DNA from: Janthinobacterium lividum PAMC 25724
GTDB lineage: Bacteria; Pseudomonadota; Gammaproteobacteria; Burkholderiales; Burkholderiaceae_D
Assembly: GCA_000242815.2 (NCBI GenBank)
Contig: AHHB01000032.1
Location: 62,001 to 126,000 of the forward strand
Direction: 5' to 3'
DNA length: 64,000 bases
How positions within the stretch are numbered: position 1 is the first letter of the stretch; every line of letters begins with the position of its first letter. A program made the position numbers and the translations under genes. The notes under the pieces are model-generated. The model worked only from the letters and a program-made list of their open reading frames with translations, was not told where the DNA came from and ran no database searches. Shown in pieces: positions 8,173-15,939 of this stretch.

Positions 8173-9012
8173 ATGACAAAGATCGCCATCACTGATGATG
8201 ATTTCCAAAAATTTCGCGAGTATTTCTATCGCAAGACAGGGATCAACTTCGAGACGACCAAGCGCTATTTCGTCGATAAGCGTTTGGTCGAGCGGGTCGA
8301 GGCTACCGGTAGTGACAGCTTCCGCAGTTACTTCAGCATGCTGCGCTTCCAAGTATCGGGCGCCGAGCTGCAACAGCTGACCAACCTGATGACGGTCAAC
8401 GAAACCTATTTTTTGCGCGAAGAGTACCAGTTCAAGTGCCTGGTCGATTCCGTGCTGCCCGAGATCGTCCAGAGCAAGAGCGACAAGAGCCCGATCCGCA
8501 TCTGGTGCATTCCCTCGTCCTCCGGTGAAGAAGCGTACACCGTAGCGATGTACTTGATGGAGCGCTGGCCGGGCCTGGTCAGGTGGGATGTGGAGATCAT
8601 CTCGTCCGACATCGATACCGGCATCTTGCACAAGGCGCGCGTGGGGCGCTATTCGACACGTTCGGTGCAACACGTGCCAGCGCCATGGCTGACGAAATAT
8701 TTCACCCGCATGGGCGATGACTATCAAATATGCGAGGACTTGCGGCAAGCGGTGGAATTTACCCGCGTCAACCTGGCCGAGCCTGGCGATACCCGGCCCT
8801 ACCGCAATTTCGACGTGATCTTTTGTCGCAACCTGCTGATCTATTTCGACGACGTGTCGCGCAAGGCGGCCGCAGAAACCTTCTATGACGCCCTCAAGCC
8901 GGGCGGCTATATCTGCCTGGGCCATTCGGAATCGATGAGCCGCATCTCCTCGCTGTACAAGATTCGTAAATTCCCTGAAGCCATTATTTATCAAAAACCC
9001 CTGGAGGGCTGA
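8173..9012 (+). CDS. cheR: CheR protein-glutamate O-methyltransferase
   Basis: A 279-residue CheR that methylates receptor glutamates with S-adenosylmethionine. The N-terminal helical domain (about 5-75) precedes the Rossmann methyltransferase domain. Hallmarks are TVNETYFLRE (usually NETxFFR), the SAM loop IWCIPSSSGEEAYTVAM (the common form is A-x-CSTGEEPYS, so Cys is replaced by Ser) and FDVIFCRNLLIYFD. The beta-subdomain between them looks normal, and there is no C-terminal TPR or pentapeptide-binding extra. The stop overlaps the cheY start by one base (TGATG). Confidence 0.95.
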   Translation: MTKIAITDDDFQKFREYFYRKTGINFETTKRYFVDKRLVERVEATGSDSFRSYFSMLRFQVSGAELQQLTNLMTVNETYFLREEYQFKCLVDSVLPEIVQSKSDKSPIRIWCIPSSSGEEAYTVAMYLMERWPGLVRWDVEIISSDIDTGILHKARVGRYSTRSVQHVPAPWLTKYFTRMGDDYQICEDLRQAVEFTRVNLAEPGDTRPYRNFDVIFCRNLLIYFDDVSRKAAAETFYDALKPGGYICLGHSESMSRISSLYKIRKFPEAIIYQKPLEG

Positions 9013-9383
9013 TGAAACGCATCCTGATCGTCGATGATGCCGCGACCGTGCGCATGTATTACAGCAGCATCCTCGGCGCCGCCGGCTACCTCGTTGAAGA
9101 GGCGATGAACGGCATCGAGGCGCTTGAAAAAGCGTTGCAGGCCCCGTTCGACCTGTATATCGTCGATATCAATATGCCCAAGCTCGACGGCTACGGTTTC
9201 TTGCGCCAGTTGCGCGCCGAGGATATATTCCAGGCGCCGGCCATCATGGTCTCGACCGAGGCGGCCATGAATGACCAGAGCGAGGCCTACCGGGCGGGAG
9301 CGAACTGCTACCTCGTCAAGCCGGCCAAGCCAGCACAACTGCTGACTCACGTGCGCCTGCTGCTCGGCGAGGTGCGGCCATGA
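9012..9383 (+). CDS. cheY: CheY-like single-domain response regulator (first)
   Basis: A 123-residue stand-alone receiver domain. It has DD at 7-8, acceptor Asp in LYIVDINMPKLDGYGFL, a Ser/Thr switch residue (MVSTEA) and the conserved Lys in YLVKPAKP. It is translationally coupled to cheR (one-base overlap) and cheA (ATGA overlap at 9380), which suggests a fixed ratio to the kinase. Its target, flagellar or other, cannot be told from the sequence; it could also act as a phosphate sink for CheA. Confidence 0.93.
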   Translation: MKRILIVDDAATVRMYYSSILGAAGYLVEEAMNGIEALEKALQAPFDLYIVDINMPKLDGYGFLRQLRAEDIFQAPAIMVSTEAAMNDQSEAYRAGANCYLVKPAKPAQLLTHVRLLLGEVRP

Positions 9384-12037
9384 ACCCGCTGCTCACGCAA
9401 TTTCTTGCCGAGGCGCGCGATTTTCTGCAAGGCATAGGCGAAAAGCTGATGCAACTGGAACAGGCGCCCGATGACGCCGATCTGATGATAGAGCTGTTCC
9501 GCTTGGTCCATACTTTGAAGGGTAACAGCGGCCTGTTTGATTTCCCCGATATGACGCGTGTGCTGCATGCCAGTGAGGACTTGATGGATGCCGTCAGGAA
9601 CGGCCGTATCGCTTACTCGCAGCAATTGGCCGATCAACTGCTCGATGCCATGGATTTTGTCGACATCCTGTGCGATGAGATCGAATCGGCGGGGCGTATC
9701 GATGCCGCGCGCGCAGCCGATTCGGCCAAGCTGGCGAGGGCGCTGCGGGCGCTGATCGCGCTGCAGGAGGCCTGCGTCGACGCTGCGCACGGCGCGCCGG
9801 CGGCGCACGAGGCAGCGTCGCCAAGCCTGACGCCGGATCAGTTGCCGCTGGCCGAGGTAGCCGAAGCGGTGCGCCTGAATGCCTATGCGCGCGTCATGGA
9901 CGGCCAGGCGGTGCATTGGATCACCTACCGGCCGCTGGAGGCATGCTTCTTCCAGGGCGACGATCCCTTTTTTACCGCGCGTCAGACGCCTGACATCCTA
10001 TGGTGCAGCATCGTCGCGCGCGAAGCCTGGCTGCCGCTGGCCGAGCTCGATGCCTACCGCTGCGTGCTGGAGTTCGAGCTGTTGACGTGCGCTTCGCACG
10101 ATGCGTTGACCGAACACTACCGATACGTGCCGGAGCAAGTGAACATCGTTGCGCTCGATGCCCGCTGCGTCGTCATCCCCCAGGGCAATCCTAGCGGCGG
10201 GCCGGTGTATGACGATTTTGTCGCCGATGCCTTGCATTATCTGGACGCTGGCGAGCTTGCCGCGCTCAAGCAGGCCACGCTGACCATGCTGCACTTGAGC
10301 ACCCCCGATTTGTGGCTCTCGTCGGCCTTGCGCTGGCTATTGCAGCTGATCGACAGCGCGCCGGACGACCAAGCGGCATTGCGCAGCCTCATCGAGTCGC
10401 TGCTGACCTTGACGGCGCCGCAGTGGAACGCCGTCAAGCCGCCGCAGCCGGCGCACGATGCGGACACCGGCACGCTGTCCGTTGTGGCGCTTCCGCTCCC
10501 ACGGCTCTGTGAAGAAGATGGCGGCGCGCTTGAGGCCATCTTTGCGGCGCAGCGTCAAATCCTGATGTCGGACGACCATCCGGCCTGGCACGCGGGGCGC
10601 CTCAAGGCAGTTGGCGCAGTGCTGGTCAATTGCTGCAAGGCCACTGATGATCGGCTGGCACAGGAGCAGGTCACAGCAGCGCTGCAGCTCGCGCTGGCGA
10701 CAAGCAGTAGCGCGCCATTGCTGGCATGGCTGGACGGGCGCGCGAACGGGCCAGCGCCAGACTCGGGTGACGAGGCGCCGCTGGCCTTGTCGTCAGAAGC
10801 CCCGCTGGTAGCGGCCGATGAGGGGGGTAAATTAAGCCGCCGTGCCGACGACGCCAATCTCAGCACCAAGAGCCTGAAGGTCGACCAGGCCAAGATCGAC
10901 CTGCTGATGAACCTGATCGGTGAAATGGTGGTGTCCAAAAATGCGCTGCCCTATCTTGCTCAGCGGGCCGAAGAGCAGTTCGGCGTGCGCGAACTGGCGC
11001 GCGAGATCAAGGCGCAATACGCTGTCATCAACCGTATCGCCGAGGAAATGCAGAGCGCCATCATGCAGGTGCGCATGATGCCGGTCTCCTTCGTGTTCCA
11101 GCGTTTCCCGCGCCTGGTGCGCGATATTTCACGCAAGCTGGGTAAAGAAGTACAACTGGTGCTGGAGGGCGAGGAGACCGAAGCGGACAAGAATATCATC
11201 GAGTCGCTGGCAGACCCGTTGGTCCATATCGTGCGCAATAGTCTTGACCACGGTCTTGAAACGCCGGCTCTGCGGCGCGCTGCGGGCAAGCCTGTCCAGG
11301 GCAGCCTCACGATCCGCGCCATACAACAAGGCGACCAGGTGCTGATCGAGATTATCGACGACGGCAAGGGCATCGATCCTGAAGTGATCAAGCGCAAGGC
11401 CTATGAAAAAGGCATTATCGATGAGGCCACGCTAGAACGCATCAGCGACCGGGATGCGCTGAGCCTAGTGTTTGCCGCCGGTTTTTCCACCGCCGAAGTC
11501 GTCTCTGATCTATCCGGACGGGGCGTGGGCATGGATGCGGTGCGCACCGCTGTGGAGAAGGTGAACGGTAGCATCGTACTGGAAAGCGAGGTGGGCAAGG
11601 GCACCCGCATTTGCATCTCGCTGCCGCTGTCGATGGCGGTGACCCAGGTCATGATCGTCGAATCGGACCGGCAGCTTTTTGGCGTCCCCATGGAGCATGT
11701 GGTGGAAACCGTGCGCATCCCTTCGAGCGACATATACACGATCAAGCGCAGTCAGAGCATCGTGCTGCGGGGAAAAATCATCGCGCTGAAAGCGCTCAAC
11801 GCCTTGCTCGGCCTTCCCGCCGCGCCGCGCGCCAATGCCTACGATGAGATGGCGGTGCTGGTGACGCGGGTGGGTGGCGAGTCGGTCGGCCTGATCGTTG
11901 ACGACTTCCGCAAGACCGTGGACGTGATCCAGAAGCCGCTCACCGGGGTGCTGGCGGGCTTGTCGGTTTATTCAGGCTCGGCCCTCATGGGTGACGGCTC
12001 GGTGCTCATGATGCTCAATGTAAGGGAGATTATCTGA
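9380..12037 (+). CDS. cheA: CheA histidine kinase with large middle insert
   Basis: An 885-residue CheA. The HPt domain (1-105) carries phospho-His44 in LVHTLKGNSG. Then comes a stretch of about 360 residues (roughly 130-490) without a recognisable CheY-binding P2 domain. From 497 on lie the P3 dimerisation helices (SLKVDQAKIDLLMNLIGEMV), the P4 ATPase (N box HIVRNSLDHGLE, DDGKGID, GRGVGMDAV) and the P5 CheW-like domain (750-885). There is no C-terminal receiver. The middle part contains aromatic and acidic strands (YRPLEACFFQGDDPFF, EHYRYVPEQVNIVALD) and may be a sensory or docking module. Both ends are coupled: ATGA overlap with cheY, TGATG overlap with the STAS-like gene. Confidence 0.93.
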   Translation: MNPLLTQFLAEARDFLQGIGEKLMQLEQAPDDADLMIELFRLVHTLKGNSGLFDFPDMTRVLHASEDLMDAVRNGRIAYSQQLADQLLDAMDFVDILCDEIESAGRIDAARAADSAKLARALRALIALQEACVDAAHGAPAAHEAASPSLTPDQLPLAEVAEAVRLNAYARVMDGQAVHWITYRPLEACFFQGDDPFFTARQTPDILWCSIVAREAWLPLAELDAYRCVLEFELLTCASHDALTEHYRYVPEQVNIVALDARCVVIPQGNPSGGPVYDDFVADALHYLDAGELAALKQATLTMLHLSTPDLWLSSALRWLLQLIDSAPDDQAALRSLIESLLTLTAPQWNAVKPPQPAHDADTGTLSVVALPLPRLCEEDGGALEAIFAAQRQILMSDDHPAWHAGRLKAVGAVLVNCCKATDDRLAQEQVTAALQLALATSSSAPLLAWLDGRANGPAPDSGDEAPLALSSEAPLVAADEGGKLSRRADDANLSTKSLKVDQAKIDLLMNLIGEMVVSKNALPYLAQRAEEQFGVRELAREIKAQYAVINRIAEEMQSAIMQVRMMPVSFVFQRFPRLVRDISRKLGKEVQLVLEGEETEADKNIIESLADPLVHIVRNSLDHGLETPALRRAAGKPVQGSLTIRAIQQGDQVLIEIIDDGKGIDPEVIKRKAYEKGIIDEATLERISDRDALSLVFAAGFSTAEVVSDLSGRGVGMDAVRTAVEKVNGSIVLESEVGKGTRICISLPLSMAVTQVMIVESDRQLFGVPMEHVVETVRIPSSDIYTIKRSQSIVLRGKIIALKALNALLGLPAAPRANAYDEMAVLVTRVGGESVGLIVDDFRKTVDVIQKPLTGVLAGLSVYSGSALMGDGSVLMMLNVREII

Positions 12038-12276
12038 TGCCTATCGAATACAAGAAAAATCAGGCGCTGTTTCGCGACATGGCTAGCGTGGACGAAGCTG
12101 AGGGTTTGCTTGAATGGCTGCAGGGCAAGCCCCGCGCCCGGGTCTATCTAGGCGCCTGCACCCACCTGCACCCGGCCAACCTGCAAGTGCTGATGGCGGC
12201 GCGCTGCCGCATCGCCACTTGGCCGCTCGACACGCAACTGCGCGTTTGGCTCGAAGCTGCTTTGAAATTTGATTAA
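12037..12276 (+). CDS. Small STAS-like protein
   Basis: A 79-residue protein directly coupled to cheA (ATG overlaps the cheA stop). The central part (RARVYLGACTHLHPANLQVLMAARCRI) has the shape of a STAS beta-strand and helix, where Ser/Thr-Leu-Asp-x-x-x-L-Q-x-L is usual; an Asp/Ser switch is not clearly kept (THLH). Small STAS proteins occur next to CheA in several non-standard chemosensory operons and might dock to it. The assignment is weak because the protein is short and lacks the classical phospho-serine. Confidence 0.6.
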   Translation: MPIEYKKNQALFRDMASVDEAEGLLEWLQGKPRARVYLGACTHLHPANLQVLMAARCRIATWPLDTQLRVWLEAALKFD

Positions 12277-12288
12277 GAAAGAACTGCC

Positions 12289-12663
12289 ATGTCTAAAACT
12301 ATCTTGCTTGTCGACGACTCGACCACGATGCTGATGAGCGTCAAGGCCACCCTGGAAATGAGCGGTTTTAGAGTCGAAACTGCCGCCGACGGCATGCAGG
12401 CAATGACCAAGCTGAAAGCAGGGGTCAAGCCTGATCTGATCATTACCGACATCAATATGCCCAATATGGGCGGGCTTGAACTGATCAAACATGTCAGGGC
12501 ACTGCCCGGTTTTCGTTTTACGCCGATCTTGACGCTGACGACGGAAAGCCAGGCATCCAAGCGCGACGAAGGCAAGAAGCTGGGCGCTACCGGCTGGCTG
12601 GTGAAACCGATTGCAGGTCACGATTTGGTCAAGGTCATCAAACAAGTGGTGCCCGGAGCGTGA
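12289..12663 (+). CDS. cheY: CheY-like single-domain response regulator (second)
   Basis: A 124-residue receiver protein, closer to classical chemotaxis CheY than the first copy: DDST at 9-12, acceptor Asp in [16 protein letters not shown], Thr switch (LTLTTES) and Lys in [10 protein letters not shown]. It is the likely output or feedback regulator of the island. It starts 12 bp after the STAS-like gene and its stop overlaps the GTG/ATG start of the following MCP gene. Confidence 0.95.
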   Translation: MSKTILLVDDSTTMLMSVKATLEMSGFRVETAADGMQAMTKLKAGVKPDLIITDINMPNMGGLELIKHVRALPGFRFTPILTLTTESQASKRDEGKKLGATGWLVKPIAGHDLVKVIKQVVPGA

Positions 12664-13897
12664 TGATGAGATTCGGCCACGTACGATCCCTGCGCGATCT
12701 GTACACCTGCCTGGCAGGAATCGGGCTGACGCTGTTCGCGTTCGGCCTCACCCTGTGGTTCAATTCGGCCTTTGTGGCCTTGTTCAGCCATGCGCCAGCC
12801 GTGTTGAGATGGACGACATCGTTCGGCGTGAGCTTGCTCGTGTTGATGATGGTCTGCATATGCGCACTGGTGACCAGCAAGGTAAGAGGCGCCCGCATCG
12901 CCAGGAAAATATCGACCAACTGCAGGCGCTGCTGGCCTCGGTACCCGATTTGACCGCCATCTTGCAGGCGCACCTTGGCGTGACCAACAGTACCACCGAA
13001 GCGGCTGCACTGGCGATCCTGCTCGGGCTCACCGAGGTGGAAGCGGAAGCGGCGCGGCTGCTGGTTATCCAGGATGCCGGCAAGCTGCGGGCGGCGTCGC
13101 TGTACGGCGAGGCCAGGGGCTTGATCGACGAGAGCACGCAGCACATCAAGGACATGGAAATTCACCGTGGCCAGCGCGTGCAACGTGTCGAGGAGGAGGG
13201 GGCCGCCATCAAGTGCATCGTTGCACAAGTTGCGGAACTGAAAGCGTTTACACACGCGATCCGCGAAGTCACCAGGATGACCAATCTGCTGGCGCTCAAT
13301 GCCGCCATCGAAGCGGCCCGGGCAGGTACCGCCGGAAAAGGATTCGCTGTGGTCGCCGCCGAGGTCCGCAATCTCTCGAAGCAGATCGAAACGGCCGCCG
13401 TACAGATCGAGAAGAGCATCGGCCAAGTCGCCGATACGGTGAGCAATAAGTTTGTCTCGATGGTCGAACAACGTCGCAACGACGACGAAACCAGATGGCT
13501 GGCGACGCTCAGTTCGACGATGAGCCGCCTGTCCGACGACTTCCAGGCCTCTGTGAGTGAGCTCGACGGAGTAACCCGGCACACCCATGTTGCCGTCAGT
13601 TCGATCCGCAACGCCGTCATCGACGTGCTGGGGCATACCCAGTTCCAAGATACGAGCCGCCAGCAGATCGAACATGTGCAAAGCGGGCTGGCCATGTGCG
13701 GCCAGTGCATGAGCGACGCGCAGCAAGGTGTGGCCGGCGACTGGACGGTACCGCTCGACATTGCGCCCCTTTATGGCGTCATCGAAACGCTGCGTGTCAG
13801 TTACACCATGCAGTCGCAGCACACGACCCATGACGCTGTCGCTGGCGGCTATGCCATCGCCGTCAACAATGAACGGCCATCGATTGAGCTTTTCTGA
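12660..13897 (+). pseudogene. Membrane chemoreceptor gene with a frameshift
   Basis: The start (GTG 12660 or ATG 12663) overlaps the cheY stop and gives an N-terminus with two hydrophobic segments (about residues 15-37 and 50-70). After ...[12 protein letters not shown] the frame runs into unrelated sequence and stops at 12953. A second frame, shifted by one base near 12895-12915, continues with [17 protein letters not shown] and a complete MCP signalling hairpin: [33 protein letters not shown], then a C-terminal tail to 13897. Together they read as one two-TM receptor of about 410 residues broken by one missing base. This may be a real mutation or a sequencing error. The long frame beginning at 12611 starts inside cheY and is not a natural start. 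Confidence 0.8.
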
Positions 13898-13907
13898 GGA
13901 CTCACTG

Positions 13908-14219
13908 ATGCCCGTCACGATCGTTGTATCGAACCGCAAGGGTGGTGCAGGCAAGACCACGGTGGCAGTCAATCTGGCTGCAGAATTGGCTGCGCTGGGG
14001 CGGCGCGTCTTGCTGCTTGACCTGGACTTGCCCGCCAGCGCCCAGGCGGCACCGCAAGAGGAACCGCTGAACCTGCGCCAGGCCCGCGAAGGGGCCCAAT
14101 ACAGGGTCATGGTGCGCGCGCTGGCGCGGGCCGATGGCAATATCGCCCGCGCCGCCGAGTTGCTCGGCGTGAGCCGGCCCACGCTGTACGACTTGATGGG
14201 CCACCACGGCATCAAGTAG
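13908..14219 (+). pseudogene. ParA-like N-terminus fused to the PrsR C-terminus
   Basis: The first ~40 residues are the start of a ParA/MinD-type ATPase: [19 protein letters not shown] contains the deviant Walker A motif, followed by LLLDLD where the Walker A' Asp lies. The frame then passes without a break into the last ~63 residues of PrsR, including its FIS helix-turn-helix, ending at the same stop. The join lies in the shared string GACCTGGACTTGCC. The start has GAGGA before it and lies 10 bp after the MCP. A full ParA would be ~200-260 residues. An array-positioning ATPase (ParC/PpfA type) is thus lost; whether the 103-residue chimera is made or does anything is unknown. Confidence 0.85.
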
Positions 14220-14270
14220 GCAGGTAAATAAGTGAGTGTATTAAAAATCAATATTGTGTATGGCGGCGCA
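14019..14270 (+). repeat. Direct repeat, right copy (prsR 3' end)
   Basis: Second copy of the sequence at 1815-2064, same orientation. Encoded differences from the left copy include REGAQYR against REGAEYK; most others are silent. It continues ~50 bp past the stop codon and then runs into the intact downstream genes (hemerythrin and so on), so this copy probably keeps the original 3' neighbourhood of prsR. Confidence 0.93.
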
Positions 14271-14325
14271 CATACGCTGGCGCCGCCATGACGCATCCTT
14301 GTCTCATCCACAACAAGGAGGCGCC

Positions 14326-14778
14326 ATGAATGCGATCAGTTTATTAATGCAAGACCATAAGGCCGTCAAAGCCTTGTTTGCTCAATATGAAGGCTTGAGC
14401 GACCGCTCATTTGCCACTAAGAAAAAGCTGGCCGACCAGATTTGCCAGGAATTGACCGTGCACACGCAACTGGAAGAGGACATCTTCTACCCGGCCGTGC
14501 GCCGCCCCATCCACGACGGCGACCTGATGGATGAAGCTCTCGTCGAGCACGCAAGCGCCAAGGAACTCATTGCGCAAATCGAAGCGATGGACCCCGCCGA
14601 CGACCTGTACGACGCCAAGGTCAAGGTGCTGTCCGAGCAGATCGAGCACCACGTCAAGGAAGAGGAAGGCGACATGTTTCCCAAAGTGCGCGATACGGCC
14701 GTCGACCTTGATGCGCTGGGCCAGGAAATGGCCGCGCGCAAGGAACAACTGACGGGCATGGCCGCCGGAACAGCTTAA
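14326..14778 (+). CDS. Hemerythrin HHE-domain protein
   Basis: A 150-residue hemerythrin-like protein expected to bind a di-iron centre. The HHE pattern is visible: LLMQDHKAVKALF, then LTVHTQLEEDIFYP (H and E ligands), LVEHASAKELIAQI, and IEHHVKEEEGDMFP. Proteins of this class in proteobacteria are linked to oxygen, nitric oxide or oxidative-stress responses. Start chosen at the ATG after AAGGAGG (14316-14322); the longer frame from 14254 runs through the prsR repeat flank. It is followed 25 bp later by the membrane protein gene and was probably the original next gene after prsR. Confidence 0.93.
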   Translation: MNAISLLMQDHKAVKALFAQYEGLSDRSFATKKKLADQICQELTVHTQLEEDIFYPAVRRPIHDGDLMDEALVEHASAKELIAQIEAMDPADDLYDAKVKVLSEQIEHHVKEEEGDMFPKVRDTAVDLDALGQEMAARKEQLTGMAAGTA

Positions 14779-14803
14779 AAATCAACAATCAACGGAGAAT
14801 TCC

Positions 14804-15718
14804 ATGCAAGCGACACAATTGTCCATCTCGGACCTGAACAATCCTGGCGTGTCCTGGGGCGCCGTGCTGGCCGGCGCCGCCGCAGCGGCCGCCTTATCCT
14901 TCATTTTACTGATCCTCGGCGTGGGCCTGGGCCTGTCGTCCGTGTCGCCGTGGTCGTTCAACGCCACGGCCATCGGCGTGTCGAGCATCGCCTGGCTGGC
15001 CTTCATGCAGCTGGCCGCGTCCGGTATCGGCGGCTACATGGCGGGCCGTTTGCGCGTGAAATGGAGTTCCATCCACACCGATGAAGTGCATTTTCGCGAT
15101 ACGGCGCACGGCTTGCTGGCCTGGGCCGTGGCCAGCCTGATCACCGTGGCCGTCCTGGCCGGTGGCACGCGCGCCGTACTCAGCGGCGCCATCGATGCGG
15201 GCAGCGGCGTGGCGGCGGCAGTGTCGCCGGCCGCAGCGGCCGGTGCGAAGGCGGGCGAGGGCGGCAGCAGCGCCAATGCGCTCGATTACTACTCGGACAT
15301 GCTGCTGCGCGCAGCTCCCGTGTCCGCTGCTGCGACTGGCACGCCTACGCTAGAGAACCCTGGTGTCACGCTGGCCGAGCGGCGCGTGGAAATCGGCAAG
15401 ATCTTTGCCAGCGGCCTGTCTACGGGCAGTCTGGCCGCCGATGACCGCGTCTACCTGGGCCAGGTCGTGGCCAGCCGCACCGGCTTGACGCAGCGGGACG
15501 CAGAAGCGCGAGTCGACGCCGTCTACGGCCGCGCCGCCAAGGCCGCCGCCGATGCCAAGGCCGGTGTCCAGCAAGCGGCCGAGACGGCCCGCAAGGCCGG
15601 TGCCCACACGGCGCTGTGGATGTTCGTCGCCTTGCTGTTGGGCGCTTTCGTCGCCAGCCTGGCAGCAACATTCGGTGGACGCCAGCGCGATCATGAGCGC
15701 GTGTTGCGCGCCATGTGA
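14804..15718 (+). CDS. Integral membrane protein, YrzE-like
   Basis: A 304-residue membrane protein. Hydrophobic segments lie near residues 17-45 (WGAVLAGAAAAAALSFILLI), 58-80 (SSIAWLAFMQLAASGIGGYMAG), 105-130 (LLAWAVASLITVAVLAGG) and at the C-terminus (ALWMFVALLLGAFVASLAATFGG). In between is a long soluble, alanine-rich part with coiled-coil character (AAKAAADAKAGVQQAAETARKAG). Genes of this type often sit beside hemerythrin or stress genes in Janthinobacterium-like bacteria; function unknown. GGAGA ribosome binding site. A decayed copy of its 3' end lies at 2074-2255. Confidence 0.8.
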   Translation: MQATQLSISDLNNPGVSWGAVLAGAAAAAALSFILLILGVGLGLSSVSPWSFNATAIGVSSIAWLAFMQLAASGIGGYMAGRLRVKWSSIHTDEVHFRDTAHGLLAWAVASLITVAVLAGGTRAVLSGAIDAGSGVAAAVSPAAAAGAKAGEGGSSANALDYYSDMLLRAAPVSAAATGTPTLENPGVTLAERRVEIGKIFASGLSTGSLAADDRVYLGQVVASRTGLTQRDAEARVDAVYGRAAKAAADAKAGVQQAAETARKAGAHTALWMFVALLLGAFVASLAATFGGRQRDHERVLRAM

Positions 15719-15757
15719 GCATGTATTAAATCCCCCATTTCAATCTAGGAGAGTGCC

Positions 15758-15832
15758 ATGCGTTCCATCCTCTTGCTGCTGCTGGGTATTCCATTGCCCA
15801 TCATCATACTCATCGCCTTGTTCGTGCATTGA
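15758..15832 (+). CDS. 24-residue hydrophobic membrane peptide
   Basis: ATG preceded by TAGGAGAG at an ideal distance opens a 24-codon frame that is almost entirely hydrophobic (MRSILLLLLGIPLPIIILIALFVH), enough for one membrane span. It lies 39 bp after the membrane protein gene and just before a strong stem-loop, so it is probably the last gene of the hemerythrin operon. The same start region is recognisable in the decayed copy at 2310, which supports a real gene. Function unknown. Confidence 0.65.
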   Translation: MRSILLLLLGIPLPIIILIALFVH

Positions 15833-15854
15833 GTAGGCATAAGCTGACGTAAGG

Positions 15855-15885
15855 AAACGGCGCCTGCCGCAAGCTGGCGCCGTTT
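15855..15885 (+). terminator. Stem-loop ending the hemerythrin operon
   Basis: Perfect 10-bp inverted repeat AAACGGCGCC/GGCGCCGTTT with an 11-base loop, followed by TGTGTTG rather than a pure T run. It sits 23 bp after the small peptide stop, a natural place for a Rho-independent terminator. Confidence 0.75.
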
Positions 15886-15939
15886 GTGTTGAAGCGGGCG
15901 CATGTGTAAGATGGCGCCATCTTTGCACCGAGACTATCC

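Larger units (their letters stand above)
2065..14018. other. Chemosensory island between prsR repeats
   Basis: A 12-kb block bounded by the two copies of the prsR 3' end. It contains a ~0.9-kb decayed leader region and then a complete che gene set read rightward. No integrase, transposase, tRNA target or terminal inverted repeat was found, so it is not a classical mobile element. The arrangement fits homologous or microhomology-driven recombination at prsR. The right junction lies inside a parA-like gene, which shares the short string GACCTGGACTTGCC with prsR. Confidence 0.7.

Noticed and set aside
7258-8994. Minus-strand ORF of 578 codons across cheB, HEAT and cheR
   Set aside because: It runs over three conserved plus-strand genes and shows no motif; typical antisense frame of GC-rich codons.
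12611-13897. MCP read as one 428-residue frame starting inside the second cheY
   Set aside because: The first ~95 residues are the out-of-frame part of cheY and of the membrane segment. The two-span N-terminus is in the other frame, so a frameshifted gene starting at 12660 explains it better.
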